The notes: a model not told the origin generated them from the letters alone. Positions 35,601 to 43,904 are shown, numbered from the stretch's first letter. The stretch is 64,000 nucleotides of DNA from Candidatus Omnitrophota bacterium (GCA_029570205.1 JAKQSI010000058.1:1-64000), one strand, 5' to 3'. Translations and numbers: made by a program.

Positions 35601-36926
35601 TCCCGCGGAGCAGGCTTCGTTCATGGCATAGTCCGTGGCAACTCCATTAACCAGGTAGGTGTACTTGGCATCCTGGCCGCCGATTTCAAAGACCGTTTCG
35701 ACATCCGTGTCGATGAACCGCGCCGCAGTAGCATGTGCGGTGATTTCGTTGATGACCGAAGGAGTCAGAGCGTGAAGACCCGCGATGTAACGTCCCGACC
35801 CGGTTGTCCCCAGGCCGACGATGGAATGCGGCACGGAGCCGACCTGATGGGCCAGTTCCGCATAACACTTGCGGGATGCCTCGACGGGATCGCCATCGGT
35901 GCGCAGGTATACGGCAGCGACAATGGCATTGTCCTTTATGCGGAGCAGCACGGCTTTGGTAGTAGTCGAACCGACATCCAGTCCGAGGATACATTCGTCA
36001 TCGGCACGAAGTTCCCCGCGCTGCGACTGCAGGAATGTCACAAGGGAGGTGTGCTGCGACAATGGCGGAAGCAGTTCGAACGAGGATACCTGATATGGAA
36101 AGACGTGATCGGGATGAATGTCCGGTGTGGAACCATTTCGGGAAGCATACAACGCCGCGCCGAGAGCCTCGAACCACGGGGCCTCGTCGGGCACAATCAT
36201 CTGTGGAAATTCCCTGTGCAGCATTTCAACGACGGCGCGATTCCGCGCAACACCGCCTACCAGCATGGGGCGTCGGCACCCGCTTTGTTTAAGAAGGTCC
36301 ACGATCTTTCCGGCCATCATTTCGCACAAACCTGCCACAACCCGCTGTTTGGATGCGCCCTTGTTCAATGCATGGGTGCAGTCACTTTTGCAGAACACGG
36401 AACAACGACCGGAAACCTTATAGGGAGACGGTTCCGAAACGGCGAGGTCGGTTGCTTCGTCCACTGAAAGGTTCATTCGTCGTATCTGCTGCAGGAAGAA
36501 CTCCCCGGTGCCGGATGCGCACTTGTTGCCGGAAAACACCCGTGCGATATGCCCGGTCCGGTCCAGGCGGTACACAAAGAAAACCTCTCCGCCTGCCGAA
36601 ACGATTGCATCGCACTCAGAGCCGCTTGCGGCGACGTATTCATAAGCGTATTCGAGGGCCTCCGGTTCGGTAAGAATCGGGATGCTCCCATTTGAAACGG
36701 AGGTCCGTCGAACCACAGCGAATCCTGCAACGGTCTGATTGGAATCGCCGGACAGCAGGGATGCCAGGCAGCCTTTCGGGTCCCCGTGGTGAGGTTTGCA
36801 GCAGCTCGAAAGGACATGGATCCGCCCGTTGTCGCTTCCGATCCGCACACAGGAGACAGTGGACGAACCGATGCAGATTCCCAGATATGATTTAGCAGGT
36901 TGGTCCAATGCGCAGTCTTGCTTCAT
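32592..36926 (-). CDS. 2-hydroxyacyl-CoA dehydratase activase-type giant fusion protein (HgdC/BadF ATPase, DUF2229, D-component-like)
   Basis: About 1444 residues. Two ASKHA ATPase domains stand in tandem (about 20-270 and 320-590). The first keeps CASGTGEFFLQQ and GRCSVFCKSDCTHA, and the second keeps CSAGTGSFLEEAAGE and SDECAAFIASDIN, so both retain the Cys pair that bridges a [4Fe-4S] cluster in HgdC dimers. A DUF2229-like segment follows (about 630-860) with Cys-containing KDQCDRKCE. The C-terminal ~550 residues resemble the D-component of acyl-CoA dehydratases. Such activases inject electrons by ATP hydrolysis. No dehydratase subunit genes are nearby, so the target is unknown. The start is uncertain by eight codons. 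Confidence 0.82.
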   Translation of the reverse strand: MKQDCALDQPAKSYLGICIGSSTVSCVRIGSDNGRIHVLSSCCKPHHGDPKGCLASLLSGDSNQTVAGFAVVRRTSVSNGSIPILTEPEALEYAYEYVAASGSECDAIVSAGGEVFFVYRLDRTGHIARVFSGNKCASGTGEFFLQQIRRMNLSVDEATDLAVSEPSPYKVSGRCSVFCKSDCTHALNKGASKQRVVAGLCEMMAGKIVDLLKQSGCRRPMLVGGVARNRAVVEMLHREFPQMIVPDEAPWFEALGAALYASRNGSTPDIHPDHVFPYQVSSFELLPPLSQHTSLVTFLQSQRGELRADDECILGLDVGSTTTKAVLLRIKDNAIVAAVYLRTDGDPVEASRKCYAELAHQVGSVPHSIVGLGTTGSGRYIAGLHALTPSVINEITAHATAARFIDTDVETVFEIGGQDAKYTYLVNGVATDYAMNEACSAGTGSFLEEAAGEHLKIPVDEIAPLALRATQPLNFSDECAAFIASDINTAIHEGFAREDILAGIVYSICMNYLNRVKQNRPAGRTILMQGGVCYNRSVPLAMAGLTGQHIIVPPEPGLMGAFGVALEVKKRLELGLLERDSFSLNTLAARELKQKAPFICRGGKDQCDRKCEIARIEIEGKTYPFGGSCRKYENLRLRQRYDSTRYDHVTGRTNTLFHIRPAAGFASNPSPLQIGINNSFLMHTYFPLFSTFFTSLGMEVILPDSVDPESAARRGAAFCYPMEAAHGTFGNLIDRNPNFYFLPMIRLLPYRNNGTRANTCVFVQSESSVLPGTFADRLPRDRILRPTLDLSHGLSAAEDPLLAVAKKLGVDKRTARRAFREALAAQESYSNALVESGAAALAEVESDPSQFAVVLFGRPYNAFTPLLNMGIPHRLASQGIHVIPFDSLPCRDEPSVSEIYWGIAHDILQAANVVCRHPQLFGVFITNFSCGPDAFILGYFRDIMGDKPSLTLELDSHTADVGIDTRIEAFLDIVNGYRRIHGRPVRVPETDSYRPASIIMDGKTPKIRTSSGETLSITHPRVRVVVPEMGEFNSAGLAASLRGFGIRATMARIGIREHRKGRECGTCKECLPYQLTTGSLLSELETRQPDEVLLFFMPKSHGPCRQGQYTVALDHYIQKRRLRDVAILSLDDNQGFEELGTEFVRLVWRVLLTTDLFEDIRNLFLAIAVDRQSAVGILHDEFRRIQECIASGACAGLDAALEQTANRLRSVPLTMSPEEAPKIRLLGEVFARGNSFSRRGLVQKLADRGFVVTVAPLAEYIYFCDYIRLFGYSSNPLGNEPRVYPLLRILFKQWIESKIRRILSRSNLLPPAHPSVRHLMKDASHFLNPYIVYETMLSVGLGIHEILDEVCGVISIGPFGCLPSRVTEAVFEFCMNVESKKILSHGNHTLFAESGMTHLPALAIETDGRSMSHITEAKLNTFCLQAMRVHKRMKACETRRTYLK

Positions 36927-37263
36927 CTCTGCAATGCCCTTTACATTCACATTAGACTGGCTATTTCTTTTATATTATACCTCTGCAATAATTCGCAATG
37001 CCATGGCGCAAATGTCCGGTCCTGGACAGAAGTCCCGGAAAGGGAGACGATCTGCCGACGGAGAAGAAGAACCGGCGAGGCGCTGGTGAGAATGGAAAAC
37101 CTTCACCCCAATGATCTGCCGGAGGGAGAGGGGGAAAGGGCCGGTATAAGTTTCCGGTTTCTTGCCGAGAAACAAGCGAGTTTCTTGCCGGGAAACAAGG
37201 CGAATAGAAATCATTCTAAAGATATTTTAAGTTATACAAGACCAGCGGCAGGGAAGTCAGACA
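36927..37263. other. Divergent intergenic region with tandem dyad repeats
   Basis: This 337-base region separates the activase gene from the metal transporter gene. Near 37113-37140 it carries a CCGGAGGGAGAGGGGG repeat of the dispersed family. At 37157-37199 it carries two copies of a 20-base unit, listed separately. The 64 bases before the transporter start are AT-rich and probably contain its promoter. Confidence 0.5.
37157..37199 (+). promoter_or_regulatory. Two 20-base operator-like direct repeats, 23-base period
   Basis: GTTTCTTGCCGAGAAACAAG (37157-37176) and a copy differing at one position (37180-37199) are spaced by CGA. Each contains the dyad GTTTC-N7-GAAAC. A period of 23 bases puts both copies on nearly the same helix face, as cooperative repressor sites often are. 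They lie 65 bases upstream of the NicO-type transporter start, so metal-responsive control is a reasonable guess. Confidence 0.45.
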
Positions 37264-39165
37264 ATGTCTACCGTATTCCGTATTTTCTGGATGGGATTCT
37301 GGGCCGGATGGGCTGTGCTTGCGGTCTCGGCACACCCGCTGAGCCAGTTTTCCATCAATCATTTCAATACCCTGGAGTTTCGTCCGGGTTCGGTCCGCAT
37401 TCATACGCTGATCGACATTGCGGAGATGCCGTGTTTTGCCGAATTGGGGCAGATCGATACAAATAATGATTCGCAACTGAGTCGGGAGGAGATAGCCGCT
37501 TATCTGGAGAAGAGAATCGAGACCATTCGGTTCGCCGTTTCGTTGACCGTTGACGGGCAGGAAATCCCGTTGCGGGTGGATCATCGGGATATTCGTTTTT
37601 ATCCGGGATTGGCGAAAGTCACCTGCTGCCAGATTCTTGTTCAATTTTCGGCGGATTTTCCGTCCGCCGGCAATGCCGTTCAGGTAATCTTTCGAGACAG
37701 GAGTTTCCCGGAGAACAACAAAAACTTCGGCCAATTGCGTCTGAGGTTTCTGGATGGCGCAACTATTCCGCTCGACTCCATTCGAAGCGCATTCACCGGG
37801 ACATTTGAGGTGATTCCGGAAACGGCGGATACCTGGCTGCTGCCCCCGGCGGATGTCGAATGCAGTGTTGTGCCGGGAACCGCGCAGGCACGGACGGAAT
37901 CGGGAATGGGATTTCCATACGTGGACACGCTGGTTTCGGCCACGATTATCCCCGTGGAGTTGCTCCAGGAAAACGAAGCGGGTGTGATTCCGATTTTCCG
38001 CTCCAATCAGAGCCAGAAACTGCCGGAACAGACTGCGCCGGTACTGAAACCCCGGAAGGTGCAATCGTTTCCGGAACCGCCCGGCTCGGTTGCGCCGGGC
38101 CGTGCCTCCGAACGTCCTGAGGAGACCCTGGCCCAAAAAAGCGAACGGCAGATGGGGGAGCTCATCCACGAGAAAAACCTGAGTCCGACGTTTGTCCTGT
38201 TCGCGCTTCTGCTCGCTGCCTTTTACGGTGCTGGACACGCGCTCTCTCCGGGGCACGGCAAGACCATCGTTGCGGCCTACCTGGTCGGATCACGCGGGAC
38301 GATCTGGCACGCTTTCTACCTGGGATTGATTGTCACAATCACCCACATGGGTAGCGTGTTTATCGTTGGAATCATCGCACTCAACTTGCAGTCCTCTCTG
38401 GTAGACCAGGGAGATCTCGTCGTGATTCTGGAGGTTGTATCCGGTCTGCTGGTGCTGGGGATCGGCTTTTATATATTCCTTTCCCGATACCACGAATGGG
38501 TACGCGCGCGCGTGTATGCCTCGGTAGGGATTCCCTACCAGCCCTATGTCCATCATCACCATGAGCATGTTGTGCCTTCTCCTCATCATCATCACGATGA
38601 GGAAGACGAGGAAGATCATCACCATGGGGACCATTCGCATGAGCATCCACACGAGCATGAGCATGAGGACCACCATTTCCACGATGAGGATCGGCGCGTG
38701 GAGAGTCTTGCGCACTCTTATATACACCCTCACGATCATTTCCATTCTCACGAGCATGAAGCAAGCCACGCTCATGCCGGGCACACGCACGACCACGGCC
38801 ATCATCATGGGCACAGTCATGAGATTCCCGCAAATGCAAGCCTTTGGGATTTGCTGCTTCTCGGCATCAGTGGTGGAATGGTCCCCTGTCCGACAGCGAT
38901 TATCGTGTTGATTGTGGCGATTGGGATCGGACGGACGGCGTTCGGGTTGATGCTGATTGCCGCATTCAGCGTGGGGCTGGCGGTGGTGCTGATCACGATT
39001 GGAGTTTTAATGGTGAGTGCGAAACATGTTCTTGACCGGTTTTCCTATTCCGGACCGGTGATTCAGATATTGCCGGTGTTTTCGGGTGCGCTGATTACCC
39101 TGATTGGGATATGGCTGACGCTGTATGCGTTGCAGCGCGGGGGGTGGCTGGTGATTAACTGGTAG
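37264..39165 (+). CDS. Nickel/cobalt transporter of the NicO/RcnA type with EF-hand loop and His-rich segment
   Basis: A 633-residue protein. After a signal/anchor (residues 1-22), an extracytoplasmic domain (about 23-300) follows that contains a canonical EF-hand loop starting at Asp65 (DTNNDSQLSREE; ligands at 65, 67, 69, 71, 73 and 76). The permease half begins near residue 318 with FYGAGHALSPGHGKTIVAAYLVG, the NicO signature, and VTITHMGSVFIV. A loop of about 100 residues (about 425-525) is extremely rich in His, Asp and Glu and should bind metal. The last helices carry GGMVPCPTAIIVL. Ni2+ or Co2+ transport fits; direction cannot be told. Confidence 0.88.
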   Translation: MSTVFRIFWMGFWAGWAVLAVSAHPLSQFSINHFNTLEFRPGSVRIHTLIDIAEMPCFAELGQIDTNNDSQLSREEIAAYLEKRIETIRFAVSLTVDGQEIPLRVDHRDIRFYPGLAKVTCCQILVQFSADFPSAGNAVQVIFRDRSFPENNKNFGQLRLRFLDGATIPLDSIRSAFTGTFEVIPETADTWLLPPADVECSVVPGTAQARTESGMGFPYVDTLVSATIIPVELLQENEAGVIPIFRSNQSQKLPEQTAPVLKPRKVQSFPEPPGSVAPGRASERPEETLAQKSERQMGELIHEKNLSPTFVLFALLLAAFYGAGHALSPGHGKTIVAAYLVGSRGTIWHAFYLGLIVTITHMGSVFIVGIIALNLQSSLVDQGDLVVILEVVSGLLVLGIGFYIFLSRYHEWVRARVYASVGIPYQPYVHHHHEHVVPSPHHHHDEEDEEDHHHGDHSHEHPHEHEHEDHHFHDEDRRVESLAHSYIHPHDHFHSHEHEASHAHAGHTHDHGHHHGHSHEIPANASLWDLLLLGISGGMVPCPTAIIVLIVAIGIGRTAFGLMLIAAFSVGLAVVLITIGVLMVSAKHVLDRFSYSGPVIQILPVFSGALITLIGIWLTLYALQRGGWLVINW

Positions 39166-39167
39166 AA

Positions 39168-39833
39168 TCACATATTCAATTGGTCGCTTAATTCCTGGTA
39201 CGCTCTGACCGGATCGGGGGTTCCATAGATTGCATTGCCTGCCACAATTTCCTCAACACCGAGGTCCAAAACGGTTCGGATGGTTTGAGCATTGATGCCG
39301 CCATCGACCTGGATGAGGAAATCTGCGCCGGTCCGTTCTCTCAGCTCGTATAACTCACGGATTTTCCGGCCTGCTTCGGGCAGGTATTTCTGCCCGCCGA
39401 ATCCCGGATTCACGGTCATCACGAGGACAAGATCAAGAACCGGAAGGACGTATTTCAGGCAGTCAACCGGTGTGGCAGGATTCAGGGAGACTCCTGCCAG
39501 GCGGTTTTCCGCGCGAATTTTCATCAGCAGGGCGTGGAGGTGCGGGGTTGCCTCGGCGTGAATGGTAATGCTTCGCACACGGTCCAACAGGAACCACGGG
39601 AAAACGGTTTCAGGATTGGCGACCATGAGATGCACGTCGAATTCCGATTTGCAATGCGGCAAGAGCGATCGGATGATCAGCGGTCCGATGGTCAGATTCG
39701 GCACAAAATGGCCGTCCATTACATCGTAGTGAAAAAGATGACATCCCGCCCGCTCCAAGGCCCGAATGGATTCGCCGAGACGGTCGAACGGGGCGGAGAG
39801 GAGGGAGGGAAGGATTTTCTTTCGTGGATTCAC
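39168..39833 (-). CDS. rpe: Ribulose-phosphate 3-epimerase
   Basis: A 221-residue TIM-barrel enzyme interconverting ribulose-5-phosphate and xylulose-5-phosphate. Its metal and catalytic residues occur in HYDVMDGHFVPN (His, Asp), FDVHLMV (His) and IQVDGGIN (Asp), with the phosphate loop VAGNAIY. MTVNPGFGGQ is diagnostic. The start is GTG, which overlaps the stop of the PASTA protein gene by four bases (GTGA), so translation is coupled. It is the third gene of rsmB-PASTA-rpe. It ends two bases from the convergent NicO gene with no terminator between them. Confidence 0.95.
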   Translation of the reverse strand: MNPRKKILPSLLSAPFDRLGESIRALERAGCHLFHYDVMDGHFVPNLTIGPLIIRSLLPHCKSEFDVHLMVANPETVFPWFLLDRVRSITIHAEATPHLHALLMKIRAENRLAGVSLNPATPVDCLKYVLPVLDLVLVMTVNPGFGGQKYLPEAGRKIRELYELRERTGADFLIQVDGGINAQTIRTVLDLGVEEIVAGNAIYGTPDPVRAYQELSDQLNM

Positions 39834-40915
39834 TGTGGATTCTCCTGTATGGAAGGGGTGTCCTGCACCGGCTCGGGCGGCAAGTTTTCCGTGGATTCGG
39901 GGCGATTGAAATCCGAGGCATTCAGTGTTGTCTTATAGATCAGTTTGCCGCTTTCCGCTGCGCCGTCATAGACCTCAATACTCACCTGTTTTCGGCAGGG
40001 AACCGGCACAGAGATCTCGGACCCCGGGCCTTCGATGGGGACCTTGATCGTCTGTGGAGCGGCGTTCTTGTCACCGGACAGTTCGGTGATTGACAGGATT
40101 ACATATTCACCGCCGACCGTATTCGGCAAGAGATAGCGGAACGGCAGCCAGGAGATTCCTTCTTCCGCATCGCTTTTGGAACCGACGGTAAGAGTAACCT
40201 CGCTTCCCTCGGTGAGTTTTGAGCCGGGAGCAGGAAAGTGGTCCAGGACACGATCCCAGTTCTCTGATGACTCCACTTTTTCCCAATCTACTGTGACCCG
40301 GAACCCCATTTGTTCAAGCAGGCGTTGAGTCTCCTGGACGGTTGTCCCGATACGATCCGGCATGACATAGGACTTGGGCCTTGGACCGAGACTGACCAGG
40401 ATGGCGACATCTTTACCGTAATGGAGGGCCTCGCCGGGGGCCGGTTGCTGTGCGATCACTATGCCGGGTTCGATCTGCGGATGATAAATGGCCGCCTGTT
40501 GTCCGACAGCCAGGTCCCAATGCTGAAGAACAGGGAAGATTTCTTCTTCGCGGCTTCCGACAAGATTAGGAATCTGAATACGTCTTGCCCCTTTGCTGAC
40601 AGTCAGGCGGACCTTGCGGCCTTCTTTTACCCGGATGCCGCTTCGGGGACTCTGTTCGATCACAGTCCCCTCGATGTACTGATCGCTTTCCTGGTACTCA
40701 ATGGGAACCTCAATGGAAAGACCGGCGGCGGCAAGGGTCTTGATGGCCTCGGTTTCGTTCTTGCCGTACACAGAGGGCACAGTGACCTCCGGTGTGCGGA
40801 CAATGGCCGAAAGGATGCCATATCCGCCCATAAAAGCGAGCGCCCCCAGGAGGCCGACCGCCACGAGGCAGCCTGCGCTCCAAGTCAACATACGAACAAA
40901 AAAACCACGAGCCAC
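39830..40915 (-). CDS. Membrane-anchored PASTA-repeat protein
   Basis: A 361-residue protein with one N-terminal membrane helix (about residues 10-36) and three PASTA repeats (about 42-107, 110-178 and 182-247), each with VPSVYG/IPNLVG/MPDRIG openings and QSPRSG/QQPAPG/HFPAPG loops. A C-terminal beta domain (about 260-335) and a Pro/Glu-rich tail follow. PASTA modules usually bind uncrosslinked peptidoglycan or lipid II and occur on Ser/Thr kinases or PBPs, but no kinase or transpeptidase domain is attached here. The start is GTG ten bases after the rsmB stop. It probably senses or localises to the cell wall. Confidence 0.88.
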   Translation of the reverse strand: MARGFFVRMLTWSAGCLVAVGLLGALAFMGGYGILSAIVRTPEVTVPSVYGKNETEAIKTLAAAGLSIEVPIEYQESDQYIEGTVIEQSPRSGIRVKEGRKVRLTVSKGARRIQIPNLVGSREEEIFPVLQHWDLAVGQQAAIYHPQIEPGIVIAQQPAPGEALHYGKDVAILVSLGPRPKSYVMPDRIGTTVQETQRLLEQMGFRVTVDWEKVESSENWDRVLDHFPAPGSKLTEGSEVTLTVGSKSDAEEGISWLPFRYLLPNTVGGEYVILSITELSGDKNAAPQTIKVPIEGPGSEISVPVPCRKQVSIEVYDGAAESGKLIYKTTLNASDFNRPESTENLPPEPVQDTPSIQENPQ

Positions 40916-40925
40916 GGAATCGGCC

Positions 40926-42278
40926 TCACGCTGAAGATTCGTTTCGCAATCGCGCCGCGAACATGCCGTCGATTTGCGCCTGTGGGGGAAAGATCGATAT
41001 CCAACCTTCCGGGGCCGGCATGGAACGAAACGGCTGGGGAAGCAGGGAAGTCACTGTTTCCAGTCGCCAGTTCGGCCGAGATTGCAGGAAACGACGGATC
41101 ACGTCTTGATTCTCCCGACAACTGAGAGTGCAGGTAGCGTACACAAGAACGCCGCCCGGACGCAAAAACCGACAAACGGATTCTAGCAAACTGTAGGACA
41201 AATCGCCCAGTCTCTGCGGGTCCGAGGGGGAGAGGCGCCACCGAAGGTCCGGGTGTCTGCGCAATGTGCCCCAGCCCGTACAGGGAGAGTCCAACAAGAT
41301 TGCGTCAAATGGTCGCGAATCTCTCTCCCAGGGCGGATGCAGACCATCCGCACAGACAATATCGATGGAATTGAACAAATCCCGGAACGAGCGAAAACGT
41401 GCGAGAGAAATATCGGATGCCACAACCTGACCGGTGTCTCCGAGAATCTCGGCACAATGAGTGGCTTTGCCGCCCGGAGCGGCACAGACATCCCAGACTC
41501 GCATCCCCGGCTTGAGCGACAGAAGGGGCGGAACCAGCATGGCGGCGGGGTCTTGAATGGTCACATATCCTTCGGAAACGAGCCGGGACTGCGTTGGGGA
41601 AGCCTTCAGGTTGAGGCGTACACAATTCGGGATACCGAGATCCGTCGGTTCGATTTCATCTTGAAGATCCGACGGAATCTCTTTGAGCGGATTGAGCCTG
41701 GCGTAGAGAGGCGCGGGCATATTGTTGAATCGGCAGAACTCATGCACCTCTTCGGGGGACCAGAGTTCCAGCCACGATTCCACCAGATGCCTGGGGTGAG
41801 AATGCACAATCTCCAGATGACCTGCCGGGTCCGATTGCCAGTCGGGAAAAACAACCTTCCGTTCTTCCCGCACAATGCCTCGAAGGACCGCATTCACAAG
41901 CTTCGATAGATGAGAATTCCCCGTGACTCGCGCCAACTCCACGGCGTCGTGAATACAGGCATGGGCGGGAATTTTTGTGAGATGAAGAATCTGATAAACA
42001 GCAGTTCGAAGAATTTGCCTGACAGTTTCCGGCAGAGATTGGACCCCTTTGGCCAGGTAGGCGTTCAAAATATAGTCCAATTTGGCACGGAAGCGGGTGG
42101 AGCCGTAAGCAATTTCCATTGCCAGTCGCCGGTCGCGTGAGTCCAATCTGTGAAAGGATGCCGCCTCTTCCATTGCCTCGTCCAGGAAAACCCCTTTGGA
42201 GGCGCATCGGACAAGAGCATCCAGAGCAGCGCGGCGGGCAGGGGCAATCGGAACAGGTGTTTTCTTTGTGCGAGACAT
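40926..42278 (-). CDS. rsmB: 16S rRNA m5C967 methyltransferase
   Basis: A 450-residue SAM-dependent enzyme with an N-terminal NusB-like RNA-binding domain (about residues 8-145) and a C-terminal RsmB/Nop2-type methyltransferase domain. The SAM site is VWDVCAAPGGKATH, and the two catalytic cysteines are in DSPCTGWGTLRRHPD and YATCTLSCRENQ. The family fusion of NusB to the methyltransferase is complete, and the length is typical. It heads the minus-strand operon with the PASTA protein and rpe, an arrangement also seen next to fmt/def in other bacteria, though those genes are not here. Confidence 0.95.
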   Translation of the reverse strand: MSRTKKTPVPIAPARRAALDALVRCASKGVFLDEAMEEAASFHRLDSRDRRLAMEIAYGSTRFRAKLDYILNAYLAKGVQSLPETVRQILRTAVYQILHLTKIPAHACIHDAVELARVTGNSHLSKLVNAVLRGIVREERKVVFPDWQSDPAGHLEIVHSHPRHLVESWLELWSPEEVHEFCRFNNMPAPLYARLNPLKEIPSDLQDEIEPTDLGIPNCVRLNLKASPTQSRLVSEGYVTIQDPAAMLVPPLLSLKPGMRVWDVCAAPGGKATHCAEILGDTGQVVASDISLARFRSFRDLFNSIDIVCADGLHPPWERDSRPFDAILLDSPCTGWGTLRRHPDLRWRLSPSDPQRLGDLSYSLLESVCRFLRPGGVLVYATCTLSCRENQDVIRRFLQSRPNWRLETVTSLLPQPFRSMPAPEGWISIFPPQAQIDGMFAARLRNESSA

Positions 42279-42360
42279 GAGATATGAAAAGGGCCGGGAT
42301 CGGCATCCCAGCCCTCAACCTTATCATCCGAATTATGAGGGCATTTCGGAAGAAACGGGA

Positions 42361-43062
42361 TTATTCATCGTTGCCGCGCAAACCGAGCAGGTACAGGAGC
42401 GTCATAACCGCCGACAACGCTACCGCAACATAAGTCAGCGCGGCTGCATCGAGGACCTGTTTCGCTCCCTCACTTTCGTCCATGGTGATGAGGCCCTTTT
42501 CTGTCAACACCGCCATGGCCCGTTTGCTGGCATTGAACTCCACCGGCAGGGTGACAATGCTGAACACTACCGCTGCTGCGTAGCCCAGGATTCCCAATGT
42601 AAACATGCCTTTACCCAAGTTAAACCCAGCCAGAGCGACACCGAAGATGATGAACCAGATTCCCAAGTTGGTTCCGAGATTGGCAACAGGGTACAGGTTA
42701 TTCCGAAAAGCGAGCGGAATATATCCGGTATCGTGCTGTATGGCATGGCCGCACTCATGAGCGGCTATTCCCAGCGCTGCCACGGAGGGGCTGTTGTACA
42801 CGGCATCGGAAAGGCGCAGGACCTTGGACCTCGGATCGTAGTGATCCGTCAGCTGTCCCGGCACACGCTCGATGGCGACACCTTGAAGCCCGGCGCTGTC
42901 CAACAGGTACCGGGCGGCCTGTGCGCCGGTCAATCCGCGCCGACTTGGCACACGGCTGTATTTCGCATAGGTACTTTGCACCCTTCCCTGGGCATAGAGT
43001 CCCAAGATAATGGCCGGCAAAATATAAATAAGGTAATTAATGTCAAAATAGAACATTTTCAT
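42361..43062 (-). CDS. Membrane zinc metallopeptidase (YugP family)
   Basis: A 233-residue integral membrane peptidase. An N-terminal helix (about 7-24) is followed by a cytoplasmic or periplasmic zincin domain with LGIAAHECGHAIQHDTGY (HExxH-like AHECGH motif) and three more helices (about 120-165 and 205-228). NASKRAMAVL is a family signature. The start at 43062 has a very strong AGGAGGTG just upstream; a second ATG two codons later is also possible. The substrate is unknown in most bacteria. Confidence 0.9.
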   Translation of the reverse strand: MKMFYFDINYLIYILPAIILGLYAQGRVQSTYAKYSRVPSRRGLTGAQAARYLLDSAGLQGVAIERVPGQLTDHYDPRSKVLRLSDAVYNSPSVAALGIAAHECGHAIQHDTGYIPLAFRNNLYPVANLGTNLGIWFIIFGVALAGFNLGKGMFTLGILGYAAAVVFSIVTLPVEFNASKRAMAVLTEKGLITMDESEGAKQVLDAAALTYVAVALSAVMTLLYLLGLRGNDE

Positions 43063-43427
43063 TTCACCTCCTTTAGGTTTCAGTATAACGAACCGGAGAA
43101 CGGACAGCAACGCCGCAGTTTCATCAGTCGTCTTGGCGGTGTTCTACGCAAATTCGGTTCCAATTATTTTTCCGGGTTCAGGTTTGTGGGGGGAGGAGGA
43201 GTCTCAACCGTGATTTGCCTGATTGTCTGAGTCATGATTCACTTGATTATAGGATTAATATGATTGGGAGTTGCGGTTGGGTTATCCGGGACTTCGGGTT
43301 GCAGTGGAGTGGCCCTGTGCCCTATGTCATTTTCCAAACTTGTGTACAATGGTGCAAATAAAGACGGACTAATTTAGTCAAGAATACCGAGTGGCCTTAA
43401 ATGGCCTGATGGAACGGAGTTACGCAG
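43063..43427. other. Divergent gap between YugP-type peptidase and flavodoxin genes
   Basis: 365 bases without a credible gene. The right-hand third is AT-rich (for example TTGATTATAGGATTAATATG near 43244-43263) and should hold promoters, but I could not single out a convincing -35/-10 pair. No strong hairpin or repeat was seen. Confidence 0.4.
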
Positions 43428-43904
43428 ATGCCGAAAGTGTTGATCACCTATTTCTCACATAGCGGACATACGGAAAGGCTGGCAAATTGCATTGCCGAGG
43501 GCGTGCGCGATGGGGGCATTGAGGTCACGGTGAAGCCGGTAAACCAGGCGGAGGCCGTCGAACTGCTTCAATACGATGGAATTATCATCGGTTCCCCGGC
43601 CTATTACGGGACCATGGCGGCCCCGGTAAAACGGTTTCTGGACGACACGGCGCAGCTTCATGGCCGACTGGACGGCAAAGTAGGGTCGGCATTTGCGAGT
43701 TCGGCGAACCTGGGGGCCGGTGCGGAGTTGACGGTGACCGGGATTCTTCATGCCTTTCTGGCGCATGGGATGATTATTCAGGGGGATCCGAGAGGTAATC
43801 ATTTCGGGTCGGCCTCTCTGGAGCAGATCACTCCTCGTGAGGAGGATGCTGCTCGACGGCAAGGGCAGCGGTTCGCCGACTTGGTGACACGGCTTGCCAG
43901 GTAG
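43428..43904 (+). CDS. Flavodoxin / WrbA-like FMN protein
   Basis: A 158-residue flavodoxin-fold protein. The FMN phosphate loop is YFSHSGHTERLA (residues 8-19), followed by DGIIIGSPAYYGTMAAPVK with the flavin-stacking Tyr pair and an SSANLGAGAELT segment like WrbA-type NAD(P)H:quinone reductases. It is shorter than WrbA (about 198). It may serve as an electron carrier, for instance to an acyl-CoA dehydratase activase, but no link is shown. The start has GGAACGGAG upstream. tRNA-Gly follows 78 bases later. Confidence 0.85.
   Translation: MPKVLITYFSHSGHTERLANCIAEGVRDGGIEVTVKPVNQAEAVELLQYDGIIIGSPAYYGTMAAPVKRFLDDTAQLHGRLDGKVGSAFASSANLGAGAELTVTGILHAFLAHGMIIQGDPRGNHFGSASLEQITPREEDAARRQGQRFADLVTRLAR

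Noticed and set aside
33198-36467. Two long plus-strand frames (442 and 452 codons) opposite the activase
   Set aside because: Both are shadows of the minus-strand activase, which has intact Cys and ATPase motifs. No recognised domain and no ribosome site.
37157-37199. CRISPR repeats
   Set aside because: Only two copies with a three-base spacer; no array, no cas genes. The dyad structure fits an operator better.
38290-38839. Met/Val-rich minus-strand frames in the His-rich region
   Set aside because: These mirror the CAT/ATG-like His codons of the NicO gene; the repeat composition explains them.
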